64,000 nucleotides of DNA, from NCBI RefSeq assembly GCF_900108085.1, contig NZ_FNVR01000001.1, forward strand, positions 429,192 through 493,191, given 5' to 3'. Of the stretch, positions 42,597 through 50,714 are shown one piece after another. The position numbers were made by a program, and so were the translations under genes. The notes under the pieces are model-generated. The model had not been told where the DNA came from. It saw nothing but the letters and a program-made list of their open reading frames with translations, and did not search any database. Position 1 is the stretch's first letter, and each line of letters begins with the position of its first letter. The stretch is from Algoriphagus boritolerans DSM 17298 = JCM 18970. GTDB taxonomy: Bacteria; Bacteroidota; Bacteroidia; Cytophagales; Cyclobacteriaceae.

Positions 42597-44611
42597 TCTC
42601 CGGCAGAGCTCTCCGGAGGCAGAAGTTTCCGGGTCTGGACCATGTAGCTGTTTTTGTTTTTAAACTCCTCAAATTCCCCATTCAGTCGAGTAAACAACGC
42701 TCCATCGTTGACAGGGTCAATGTTCATCCCCTCTGAGATTTTGAAAACCTGCCCCTCAGAAAGAAAAAACTCTCCGTGAATGTAGTCCACCAGTTGATTT
42801 TTGTTTCGCATCAGCGGCATGGCAATAAACGACTGGAAGGTCCGTGCAGTGTCCAGTACCTGACCCTGCCAGATGACTTCTTCCGGTAGGTTAATCAGAT
42901 CCTGATTTTCAAGCATGGCTAAAAGTGAGGGCGTAATCTCATAATGGCTTGTAATTCCCTTGAAGTAATCGGTACGCTTCAGTAGCGGAGAGAATATAAT
43001 CAAAGGCACATGAAACCTGTCCAGCCTGGAGGACATGGGAATCTCAGGGAGTCTGTGATCTCCTGTGATCACAAAGATGGTGTTAGCATATTCCGGTCTA
43101 TTCTTATACCGGTCAAAAAACAATTTGATCGCATCATCTGCGTATAAAAGGGTCATGTAGATGGCTTCGTAAGACAGATACTCGGTGATTTTAGCAGAAT
43201 TCAGGTTTAGCGTGTTATTCAGATGATCCTGTAATTTCCTTTGATACAGTTCCTTTTCGGGTACGGTGTAAGGATCGTGTGAGGTTTGTGTTTGAAATAT
43301 CCGCACCTGTGGTTTTGATGCTTCTACGGGGAGTTTTTGAAGGCCATTTAGGAAAAGATCCTTGTCCGGGTATCCCCAGGAAAATCCCGAGGTGGAAGGT
43401 GTTTTGGTAAATTCAGGGGAGAAAGTCTTTTCATCTTCAAATTGCACAGGCTTTTGATAATTGATAAAATCAGCTACGCGATCAAAATTCCCGTCAGCAC
43501 CGATGAAGTACCTGGTTTCATACCCATTATCTCTCAGAACACTCAAAAGCGAATGATGATAGGGGAATTCATCGCTGAGTTCCAAAAACCCTTTTTCTCC
43601 AAACGGAAGACCTCCGAATACCCCCGGTAAAAGCCCAAAGGTTCGTCCTGTGGAAGATAGTGCATGGGTCCACACCAGGCTGTGCTGCGCTAATGAATCA
43701 AGAAATGGCGTAAAACTACCGAGGTAAGCATCCTTACCGGAATAAGCTTTACCCAAACTTTCCACAAAAATAAAGACCAGATCGGGGGCTTGAGTCAGGG
43801 TGTCGAAAAATGGACTTAAAACGTCCGGGTAATTGTTTTTGTGTAGAAATGGAAATTCATCATTGGTGAATTCTTTGATAATGAGCAGGTCATCATTGGT
43901 CCCCCTGAGGTAAAAATCAAAATAAAACTCTCCTCCATACATCAGGTGGTCGAAACTTTCCTCTGTGAGATAGCGGGACTTGTTCAGTTCTACATTTCTT
44001 TTGGTCTCACTGGCTTCTAAATCCCGATTGGCTTTCAGTAAATTGACTGCAAGGAGACCCGAAAACAAGAAACCTGTCAAAACAAAATAAGCAGTAAGGC
44101 TAAACCGAAAAACCCGGGGTCCCAGATAAAACAAGCCTAAAACGAATACTATGGCAATAGATCCGAAGGTCAAGTTCATCGGGGTTAATTGCCCGGATGC
44201 CGAGACTGTTAAAATGAGGTCATCGAAATTGTAGGCAAAAAGGTCCTTTCCCAGGGGAAGCAGGGTTTTCATAAAATAAAAAACCAAAGCCAAATGGGCG
44301 ATCAAAAAAACCGTGAGCACCAACTGGAGAAAAAATCGCGCTCCGGTAGTTGATAAAAGACTGATAAAGAGGTGAATGATGAAAAGAAGACCAAGTAAAT
44401 AAAAAAACCATCCTAAATCCTCTAAAAACCCGTCAAAAAAAACGTCTTTTGCAGTAAAGTCCAGAACATGGTTTTCAAAAACCAAATGCAATTCAACTCC
44501 ACGGATAAGGATCATTAATCCAATAAATATCAGGGACATACCCCAAAAATTGCGAAGGATGGTTTGAATTCGAAGTGGTAAAGTAGAGCGGATTTCAGCC
44601 TTTTGGGCCAT
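42593..44611 (-). CDS. LTA synthase-like membrane sulfatase-fold transferase
   Basis: 672 residues. Five membrane segments (about 20-200) are followed by an extracytoplasmic alkaline-phosphatase/sulfatase-fold domain: DLVFIFVESLGKAYSGKD (first metal site, about 260), a SSTGRTFGLLPG block with the presumed threonine nucleophile (about 312), SHDPYTVPE, and VITGDHRLPE (metal D/H, about 525). This matches the LtaS/phosphoglycerol-transferase group; in Gram-negatives such enzymes decorate periplasmic or surface glycans with phosphoglycerol or phosphoethanolamine. It converges on the exopolysaccharide operon with a 4-bp overlap of stops. A role in decorating that polymer is possible, not shown. Confidence 0.82.
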   Translation of the reverse strand: MAQKAEIRSTLPLRIQTILRNFWGMSLIFIGLMILIRGVELHLVFENHVLDFTAKDVFFDGFLEDLGWFFYLLGLLFIIHLFISLLSTTGARFFLQLVLTVFLIAHLALVFYFMKTLLPLGKDLFAYNFDDLILTVSASGQLTPMNLTFGSIAIVFVLGLFYLGPRVFRFSLTAYFVLTGFLFSGLLAVNLLKANRDLEASETKRNVELNKSRYLTEESFDHLMYGGEFYFDFYLRGTNDDLLIIKEFTNDEFPFLHKNNYPDVLSPFFDTLTQAPDLVFIFVESLGKAYSGKDAYLGSFTPFLDSLAQHSLVWTHALSSTGRTFGLLPGVFGGLPFGEKGFLELSDEFPYHHSLLSVLRDNGYETRYFIGADGNFDRVADFINYQKPVQFEDEKTFSPEFTKTPSTSGFSWGYPDKDLFLNGLQKLPVEASKPQVRIFQTQTSHDPYTVPEKELYQRKLQDHLNNTLNLNSAKITEYLSYEAIYMTLLYADDAIKLFFDRYKNRPEYANTIFVITGDHRLPEIPMSSRLDRFHVPLIIFSPLLKRTDYFKGITSHYEITPSLLAMLENQDLINLPEEVIWQGQVLDTARTFQSFIAMPLMRNKNQLVDYIHGEFFLSEGQVFKISEGMNIDPVNDGALFTRLNGEFEEFKNKNSYMVQTRKLLPPESSAGD

Positions 44612-44688
44612 ATTCGACTGTTAAGTTTTTAGAGTAAGGGAGAAAATATAGGGCAAAATCGGGTATCTTCCGCCGTTATTTTAAATAT

Positions 44689-45231
44689 ATGAGTAAATCA
44701 GATTTATTGATGGAGTTGTACTCAAATTTGAGTACAACGGGAGCACTTACCTTTAGCTCCAAAGCCTTGGTGAACAAAATGCTTTCATTCACGGATATCG
44801 AACATGCTGAATTGATTGTTGAATTAGGAGGTGGAGACGGAAGTATCACGCAGGGAATTATTGAAAGGCTTTCTCCTGACTCAGAACTCTTGGTTTTTGA
44901 AATCAACCGCTCTTTCTGCGATGCGATGAAAAAGCAGTTTCCGATGCCGAATGTCAGAATTATTTGCGACTCTGCCGAGAATTTGGATCAATATCTCAAG
45001 GGAAGAAAAGTGGATTATGTCCTCTCATCCTTGCCCTTCAGTCTGATCTCCAAGGAGGCTACTGACCAGATTTTGAATCATACCAAAAACTCCCTGAAGG
45101 AAAAAGGAAAGTTTATTCAGATTTGCTATTCCTATCTGCTCAAAAAGCTCTTCGGTAAATATTTTTCAAACATCGAGGTCAAGTTTACGATGCGAAATCT
45201 ACCCCCTGCATTTGTGATGATTTGTCATTAA
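44689..45231 (+). CDS. Class I SAM methyltransferase (PmtA/KsgA-like)
   Basis: 180 residues. TGALTFSSKALVNKML (about 17) and IVELGGGDGSITQGIIERL (motif I, about 42) are followed by VFEIN (motif II acidic, about 69) and VDYVLSSLPFSLI (motif IV, about 105). The TGA.....L..... entry and the SSLPF block are as in phospholipid N-methyltransferases and the related rRNA dimethyladenosine transferases; the short length favours the phospholipid-methyltransferase-like group. Substrate not proven. It is divergent from the LTA-synthase-like gene and followed 12 bp later by DUF3253. Confidence 0.82.
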   Translation: MSKSDLLMELYSNLSTTGALTFSSKALVNKMLSFTDIEHAELIVELGGGDGSITQGIIERLSPDSELLVFEINRSFCDAMKKQFPMPNVRIICDSAENLDQYLKGRKVDYVLSSLPFSLISKEATDQILNHTKNSLKEKGKFIQICYSYLLKKLFGKYFSNIEVKFTMRNLPPAFVMICH

Positions 45232-45243
45232 ACTATCCTGCCA

Positions 45244-45492
45244 ATGGAAATACTCCGGGTGGCAATATTGGATTTTTGTGGCAGGAGAAAGGAAAAGTCT
45301 TTTTGTCCTTCTGAAGTCCTCCGTCAGATGTTTCCGGAAGATTGGGAGCTTTTTATGCCGGATATCCGGGAGGTGATGATGGCGATGTACCGGGAAGGAC
45401 TGATTCAGGTATCTCAAAGAGGTGTTCCGGTGAACCCATTTGAAAATCCAAACGGGCCTGTGAGGATTTCGGGAGTGAGAAAACCAAAGTGA
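45244..45492 (+). CDS. DUF3253 protein
   Basis: 82 residues. It reads AILDFCGRRKEKSFCPSEVL, then an EDWELFMPDIREVMM helix and a VNPFENPNGPVRISGVRKP end. The short winged-helix-like DUF3253 family has this PSEVAR...VR...L.. pattern and the closing G.P.RI. Function unknown; several members sit next to redox genes, as here with msrA 33 bp downstream. Confidence 0.8.
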   Translation: MEILRVAILDFCGRRKEKSFCPSEVLRQMFPEDWELFMPDIREVMMAMYREGLIQVSQRGVPVNPFENPNGPVRISGVRKPK

Positions 45493-45525
45493 TTGGTACG
45501 GTGTTATCCATCAAACTAGCTCATC

Positions 45526-46107
45526 ATGAATTTAGAACAAGCACTTCCAAAGACTACTGTTGAAATTCCAGCCGGATTAGAATTAATCACCTTGGGTGCG
45601 GGGTGTTTTTGGTGTACCGAGGCTGTTTTTCAGCGCTTGGAGGGAGTGGAAAAAGTTGTTTCCGGTTATTCAGGAGGCATCATTCCCAATCCCAGTTACA
45701 AGCAAATCTGCACCGGAACTACCGGTCACGCGGAGGTGATCAACGTTTTTTTTGATCCTAAAAAAATCAGTTTGGAAAACCTCCTGGAAGTCTTCTGGGC
45801 CACTCACGACCCAACTACACTCAATCGACAGGGCGGAGACGTGGGTCCACAGTATCGCTCGGCTATTTTCTACAACGATGAATCTCAAAAGGAAATCGCA
45901 TCAAAACTGAAAGCAGATCTTAATGCTAAAAAGGTTTTTGAAAAGCCCATCGTGACTGAGATTACCGCTTTCACCAATTTCTATCCGGCGGAAAACTACC
46001 ATCAGGATTATTACAATCAGAATGGGATGCAGCCCTATTGTCAGTTTGTCGTGCGCCCAAAGGTGGATAAGTTGAAGCAGTATTTTGTGGAAAAATTAAA
46101 AAATTAA
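45526..46107 (+). CDS. msrA: Peptide-methionine (S)-S-oxide reductase MsrA
   Basis: 193 residues with the MsrA signature GCFWCTEAVFQRLEGV (catalytic Cys27), GYSGG, GHAEV, FWATHDPTTLNRQGGDVGPQ and YFYPAENYHQDYY-type end blocks (ITAFTNFYPAENYHQDY). It reduces S-methionine sulfoxide in proteins through a thioredoxin-recycled cysteine sulfenate. There is no signal peptide, so it is cytoplasmic. No MsrB domain is fused or adjacent. Confidence 0.95.
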   Translation: MNLEQALPKTTVEIPAGLELITLGAGCFWCTEAVFQRLEGVEKVVSGYSGGIIPNPSYKQICTGTTGHAEVINVFFDPKKISLENLLEVFWATHDPTTLNRQGGDVGPQYRSAIFYNDESQKEIASKLKADLNAKKVFEKPIVTEITAFTNFYPAENYHQDYYNQNGMQPYCQFVVRPKVDKLKQYFVEKLKN

Positions 46108-46174
46108 AGACAGTATCTTACATTTGTGTTTATAGTTTAAATAAACAGATGTGGTAGTCATTTTAATTTCGCCG

Positions 46175-46777
46175 ATGAAAAAATTATTCTTTTTTGCTCA
46201 TCAACTAATCCTGATCGTTTTGTTGGGTTTAAGTATAATGTCTTTTGCGCAGGCACAAGAAAAAAAATCGGATATGCTTGGGGTGCTATTTACCGGCGAG
46301 TCTACCTTGAATAGACTTAGTCCGAATATTGGTGTAGTGTATGAACGAAATTTTTCCCGAAAAATAGGAGTGGAGACAGGGCTTTTTTACAGGACTTTTC
46401 AAGAAGAATTTTTTGTAACCATAAGTAATGATTTTGTAAATGTTTCTGATGATGTGCGATTTGTTCAAGGTTTTGTTGCAATTCCAGTCCTTTTCAGATT
46501 CGACGCACGATTTGTTCAGATCTCATTGGGACCTCAAGTGGACATTTTTGCCAAATGGCATCAAATAAGAAAGAGTGAAATCAACTTGACAGATTACAGT
46601 CGAAGTCCGCGAATTCAAGTCGGGCCTTTGTTGAAGATAGGGAAAGAGATTTCATTCAAGGAAACCTTGATTTTGGAGCCTGAGCTCCGATATGGAATTC
46701 GTTCGATAGTATGGGAACCAAAGGAGGATTATTTTGGGATTGGACTTAAGTTAAAAAAGGGATTGTCCAAAGATTAG
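46175..46777 (+). CDS. Small outer-membrane beta-barrel protein
   Basis: 200 residues from ATG 46175 (MKKLFFFAHQL), with a signal peptide of about 28 residues ending AQAQ. The body alternates short hydrophobic strands (GVVYERNFSRKIGVETGLFY; VAIPVLFRFDARFVQISLGP) like the 'porin family / outer membrane protein beta-barrel' group (OmpW/PF13568-like). An upstream in-frame GTG at 46151 is rejected because it would bury the signal peptide. Function unknown. Confidence 0.72.
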   Translation: MKKLFFFAHQLILIVLLGLSIMSFAQAQEKKSDMLGVLFTGESTLNRLSPNIGVVYERNFSRKIGVETGLFYRTFQEEFFVTISNDFVNVSDDVRFVQGFVAIPVLFRFDARFVQISLGPQVDIFAKWHQIRKSEINLTDYSRSPRIQVGPLLKIGKEISFKETLILEPELRYGIRSIVWEPKEDYFGIGLKLKKGLSKD

Positions 46778-46911
46778 TGATTGTCAATTCAGAGATTTTT
46801 TTGCGCTTCTAAACCCTTATTGTTTGGTTGCTTTCTTCCCAAATCATAAACTATCTCATCCCAAATCAGGTATTATGCCTAATTTTAGGCTATCAAATTG
46901 TATTCTACGAA

Positions 46912-48594
46912 ATGAAGAGAACCAGAGCACAAGAGTCCCGAGCAGCCATTGAGCGATTATACATCACCATGCGGCACCTTTTTAACAGAGGAAGCTACAA
47001 GCCAATGGGGGTGTCAGGCGAGGGATTGATCCAAGCTTTGATGACACTCAGTCCTGAAATCTACGGCTCGCTGACCGACCCGGAAAAGATCGAATTGGAC
47101 GGCTTGCTCTATGTAATGGAACGTTTGCCCCGAGGAATCGAAGAGTGTCGCTATGTGCGCCTGATCAGTCGTGAGGGCTATGAGACCTCTCATCTATCTC
47201 CCATAATCCCACCGAGGCGGAAGCGGAATTGCTACCGTCTGGATCAGCAGATTATGTATGTGGAGATGACCAGGGGCAGATCGGATATCTATGATATCCT
47301 GACCCACTTAACGTTTCTCTATGTAGAATCCGGCAAAATATTAAGAAACAGTACCGACCCCAAAGGCAGAATTTCCTCCAACTGGACCATGTTGGAGAAT
47401 TTTGTCAAAAAAGAGCAGGAAGGGGAGGACTTTGATAAAGAGTGCGCCAGCGCCTATCTCAGTCATCTGATCGGTAGGACGTTTGAAGAGACGCTTATTG
47501 CCGTCGATAAATTTGCAAGAAGCGGTAATTCCAACAGCCTGTTTTCGGTCGTTTATCACCTTGGTAAATTGGCTATGGATGAATCAATTCATGGAATTGA
47601 CCGGGAAATCAGCTTTTCTGCCACACTTCGCGAGCGAGTTGGCCATCACGTGTATGGAGAACTTTGGGCAGACCGGATCAAAGAGACCCTGCTGAATCTG
47701 GACCTGCTGAAGCGCCCGATTCATATTATCTCCGCAAATCTCCACAGTGTACTCAATACGATCTACGGACATCAGGCCTTGGGCCTCAAGTCTTACGAGG
47801 AGATTGAGCAAGTCGCCATGGATATTTCAGTGAAGGCCAAAAATAATCAGAGCAAAAAGATCCAAGATTATGCGGAAAAGCATGGGTTTATTGACCTTCC
47901 CGACGAATCCGGAACGAATATCGGTGCACAGATCATCGATACTGCTTGGCTGGAAAAACCGACCCTGATACCCGGAGTTTTCCTTCCTGAGGAAAAAGAA
48001 AAACGCCCGGTATTCGTGGTCATGGATTATGCGTTTGGGGAGCAGGCCTATGAGTGTTTTGATGAGTTGCTGAAAAAATACAACGTAGGAGATAAGGAGT
48101 ACTCGCTGAATGTCATGTCCACTTCCATCATGGGAAAAGCCGGAATCCTACATGGCGGCAAGGGTGATTTGATGGTGCCGGATTCCCATGTCTTTGAGGG
48201 AACCGCGGATAATTATCCATTCAGAAATGAACTGAAAAAAGCAGATTTTGAAGGATATGGATTGGGAGTTTACTCCGGATCGATGGTGACAGTACTCGGT
48301 ACTTCCCTTCAAAACCGGGATATCCTGACCTATTTCATGAAGTCCTCCTGGCATGCTGTCGGACTGGAGATGGAGGGCGCACACTATCAGAAAGCGATCC
48401 AGTCTGCTTCTAAAATCCGTGGAAGCATCAGATCCAATGTGAAAGTGCTATATGCGTATTACGCTTCAGATAATCCACTCGAAACAGGCAGCACGCTCGC
48501 TTCCGGTGCTTTGGGAATGGAAGGGGTAAGGCCGACTTATTTGATTACCTATAAGATTTTGGAAAAGCTGTTTGGAGAGAAAAAATCCAATTGA
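46912..48594 (+). CDS. DUF6909 protein with nucleoside-phosphorylase-like C-terminus
   Basis: 560 residues from ATG 46912 (MKRTRAQESRAAIERLYITM). The N-terminal two thirds (about 1-350) are helical and unlike any enzyme I know. The C-terminal third contains KAGILHGGKGDLMVPDSHVF, YPFRNEL and LEMEGAHYQKAIQSASKI, where the MEGAHY block and following helix resemble the substrate loop (MEMEG/MESA) of purine nucleoside phosphorylases and AMP nucleosidases. The DUF6909 label is recalled from Bacteroidota annotations. A nucleotide or sugar-nucleoside activity is inference. A terminator follows at 48616. Confidence 0.72.
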   Translation: MKRTRAQESRAAIERLYITMRHLFNRGSYKPMGVSGEGLIQALMTLSPEIYGSLTDPEKIELDGLLYVMERLPRGIEECRYVRLISREGYETSHLSPIIPPRRKRNCYRLDQQIMYVEMTRGRSDIYDILTHLTFLYVESGKILRNSTDPKGRISSNWTMLENFVKKEQEGEDFDKECASAYLSHLIGRTFEETLIAVDKFARSGNSNSLFSVVYHLGKLAMDESIHGIDREISFSATLRERVGHHVYGELWADRIKETLLNLDLLKRPIHIISANLHSVLNTIYGHQALGLKSYEEIEQVAMDISVKAKNNQSKKIQDYAEKHGFIDLPDESGTNIGAQIIDTAWLEKPTLIPGVFLPEEKEKRPVFVVMDYAFGEQAYECFDELLKKYNVGDKEYSLNVMSTSIMGKAGILHGGKGDLMVPDSHVFEGTADNYPFRNELKKADFEGYGLGVYSGSMVTVLGTSLQNRDILTYFMKSSWHAVGLEMEGAHYQKAIQSASKIRGSIRSNVKVLYAYYASDNPLETGSTLASGALGMEGVRPTYLITYKILEKLFGEKKSN

Positions 48595-48615
48595 CCTGAT
48601 GGGTTAAAAAATCGA

Positions 48616-48646
48616 AGAGGTAGCCAGCTGATGACTACCTCTTTTT
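48616..48646 (+). terminator. Intrinsic terminator after the DUF6909 gene
   Basis: agaggtag/ctacctct form an 8-bp perfect stem (48616-48623, 48635-48642) followed by a T run, about 20 bp after the stop codon. Confidence 0.8.
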
Positions 48647-48663
48647 GGTTGCAACAAATTTGC

Positions 48664-48855
48664 CTATTCTTGCTCTACGCTGGTCGAGTGAAGCATATCC
48701 AGTCTCCATCCCTTTTCTGTTTTCACGGCAGTGGCACTTTCCAGCCATTTGATTTCTTGCACCACCTGACCAGCTCTGGTGATGGTGGCAAAATTCCCAT
48801 ATCCAACCCAAGCACGATTTCCCTCGACTTTGGTCTGAGGGTCGAATTCAGGTCA
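48664..48855 (-). pseudogene. C-terminal relic of a SnoaL-like/DUF4440 protein
   Basis: The minus strand reads PEFDPQTKVEGNRAWVGYGN, FATITRAGQVVQEIKWLESA, TAVKTEKGWRLDMLHSTSVE and a stop at 48664-48666. The pattern (VGY, glycine turn, aromatic W.L..., WR...HST) is that of the last strands of the NTF2-like SnoaL/DUF4440 fold. A stop lies directly before PEF, and the sulfatase gene ends 7 bp beyond, so the N-terminal half is missing. It looks like the leftover of a gene cut when the adjoining PUL was inserted. Confidence 0.6.
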
Positions 48856-48862
48856 AACCCTA

Positions 48863-50299
48863 CTAATTGTTAGGCCTTGGGAAGGCAGCTTTGGTTGTAA
48901 CAAGCCAGTCGAATAATTCTGTTTTGAGCGCTCCTGCCAACTCGGTTTCCTGATCTGCGAGATTGTGTTTTTCACCTATATCCACTTTGAGGTTATAAAG
49001 TTCCAGAGAGTCACTTTCATAGAAATAAATCAACTTCCAGTCACCTTTTCGGATCACCGAACCCGGGTTACCTCCTTGATTTCCATAGTGTGGATAATGC
49101 CAGTAAAGTGGTCGATCTTCCAATTCTCCGGAACCCGTAATTAGATTTTTCAAACTTTTACCGTCTTCATCTTCGGCTTCTCCGCCTATTCCTACCAGAT
49201 CCAAAATTGTGGGCTTCAAATCATTGGAGATGACCGGTGTATCGATTTTCTTACCGGGGTTTAGTTTTCCTGCCCAGTTTACAATCATCGGTACGCGAAT
49301 TCCACCCTCGTACAACCAGCCTTTTCCGGCCCGTAGGGGCAAATTGCTCGTCGGGCTTCCCTCAGCTGTGGATAAGCCGCCATGGTCAGAGAAAAAGACG
49401 ATGAGAGTTTTTTCTGATAGACCTTGGGCTTCGATTTCATCGAGTACTTTTCCGATGGCTTGGTCCATCGCTTCGACCATTCCAGCATAGACGGCATGCG
49501 CCTGGGTAGTTCGATTTTTATTATTCCATTCGGGTTCGAAACGATCTTCCAACCCCATTTTAGCCCTTTTTTCGAGGTATTTCTTCTCCAACTCTGGAGT
49601 CGTCATCAAAGGGATATGTACAGCATAAAATGACAGATAGGCAAAAAATGGCTCATCGCGGTGGTTTCTGATGAAATTCACGGTCTCATCTCCAAGTCGA
49701 TAGGGGAGGTATTCTCCATCAGGTCCATTTTCTAGGCGTGGATTATTGTAAGGTGAAAAATACTTATTTCCGGTGGACGGGGAACCTTTGCTATTTCCAC
49801 CCTTATTAATCTCAAATCCCTGATTTTCAGGCCAGAATTTCTCGTTTTCGCCCAAATGCCATTTTCCGGCAAAGAAAGTTCTATACCCTGCTTCCAAAAA
49901 TTCCTCGGCCAGCGTTTTTTCTTCCAAAGCCAAATTGGGTTCATAGTGAGCTGGTTTGAGTGGCTTGTCACGTGTCCAATGTTTTTCAATATTATCCGGC
50001 TGTGGAGCTCCAAACCAATCGGTATTGTAGGTTTTGGAGGGGTATTTGCCAGTCAGAATACTTACTCGTGCAGGGGAGCAAACAGGAGAAGCGGAATAAG
50101 CTTGAGTAAATTTGATCCCTGACTCAGCCAGCCGATCCAAATTGGGAGTTTCATAAAATTGACTTCCGGCATTACTCATATCCATCCAGCCATAATCATC
50201 AGCTAGGATAAAAACAACGTTGGGTTTTTCCTTTTCCTGAGAATAAGCTGAGAAAACAAGGAAAAACATGCCGATTGAATAGAATAAATTTTTAAACAT
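48863..50299 (-). CDS. Exported arylsulfatase (S1 family)
   Basis: 478 residues with a signal peptide (about 1-20, ending AYSQ). The sulfatase core has NVVFILADDYGWMDM (metal D34/D35), the maturation site C74-S-P-A-R, GKWHLG, the Ca-site FSDHGG (about 290) and a GLPLRAGKGWLYEGG-like RAGK..LYEGGIRVP block. C74 would be converted to formylglycine by an anaerobic- or aerobic-type maturase not seen in this window. It removes sulfate esters from polysaccharide fragments in the periplasm. It is divergent from the glycosidase at 50715. Substrate and subfamily cannot be told by eye. Confidence 0.92.
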   Translation of the reverse strand: MFKNLFYSIGMFFLVFSAYSQEKEKPNVVFILADDYGWMDMSNAGSQFYETPNLDRLAESGIKFTQAYSASPVCSPARVSILTGKYPSKTYNTDWFGAPQPDNIEKHWTRDKPLKPAHYEPNLALEEKTLAEEFLEAGYRTFFAGKWHLGENEKFWPENQGFEINKGGNSKGSPSTGNKYFSPYNNPRLENGPDGEYLPYRLGDETVNFIRNHRDEPFFAYLSFYAVHIPLMTTPELEKKYLEKRAKMGLEDRFEPEWNNKNRTTQAHAVYAGMVEAMDQAIGKVLDEIEAQGLSEKTLIVFFSDHGGLSTAEGSPTSNLPLRAGKGWLYEGGIRVPMIVNWAGKLNPGKKIDTPVISNDLKPTILDLVGIGGEAEDEDGKSLKNLITGSGELEDRPLYWHYPHYGNQGGNPGSVIRKGDWKLIYFYESDSLELYNLKVDIGEKHNLADQETELAGALKTELFDWLVTTKAAFPRPNN

Positions 50300-50460
50300 G
50301 GAGGTTACGGGTTGATTTGAAAATTAATACTAAAGCTCCATTTTCAAAATTCCAAATTGAAAATTCAATAATCAAGGTCTTTGAAAGCTCAGTCCTTCGA
50401 ATTGAATGATATCACCCATTACTCAGATCGTCCCTAGTTGGTCCTCGCGTGCCGTGTTGA

Positions 50461-50545
50461 GATATGAAATCGAGCATGACTCATGTGTCATACACTTGGA
50501 TGCCCCGATAACTATCCGGGAAACCATGCAAGATTCCATATGGCC
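50461..50545 (+). repeat. 70-bp interspersed repeat, copy C with insertion
   Basis: Reads gatatgaaatcgagcatgac, inner stem atgac/gtcat, acttggatg, an added ccccgataactatccgggaa, then accatgcaagattccatatg. The ends match copies at 36279 and 63919; the extra 18 bp is a near-palindrome related to the perfect one at 23706. Confidence 0.75.
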
Positions 50546-50640
50546 TTTAAAAGACCAATTATTATCAACTGAAACTTGATTTTCCATTATGAGCATTCAC
50601 CCTACGGATTATTTAGATGGATATGACTTTTGGGTTGAAT

Positions 50641-50681
50641 GATCTGTACCCCCAGATTAGCGCAGGCTGTAGGTAAATTTG
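50641..50681 (+). promoter_or_regulatory. Candidate promoter and shared PUL motif before the glycosidase
   Basis: gatctgta (50641-50648) and ggctgtag (50665-50672) are followed by taaatttg (50674-50681), a perfect match to the Bacteroidota -7 box TAnnTTTG, 34 bp before the ATG. The first two blocks recur upstream of the regulator (54804-54836) and of susC (59034-59059) at similar distances from the start codons. No -33 TTG was found at the ideal spacing, which would fit an activator-dependent promoter. Confidence 0.45.
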
Positions 50682-50714
50682 GATTCAAGATAAAACTTGT
50701 TAACCCAAAAGACC

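Larger units (their letters stand above)
50300..50714. other. Divergent promoter region of sulfatase and glycosidase
   Basis: About 415 bp without a gene. It holds a 70-bp interspersed repeat copy (50461-50545), an imperfect palindrome cccgataactatccggg inside it, and the promoter-proximal motif described separately (50641-50681). Both flanking genes read outward, so the region should carry two promoters. Confidence 0.6.

Noticed and set aside
50697..50714. TTG start six codons upstream of the glycosidase
   Set aside because: It would place extra polar residues before the signal peptide; the ATG at 50715 fits better.
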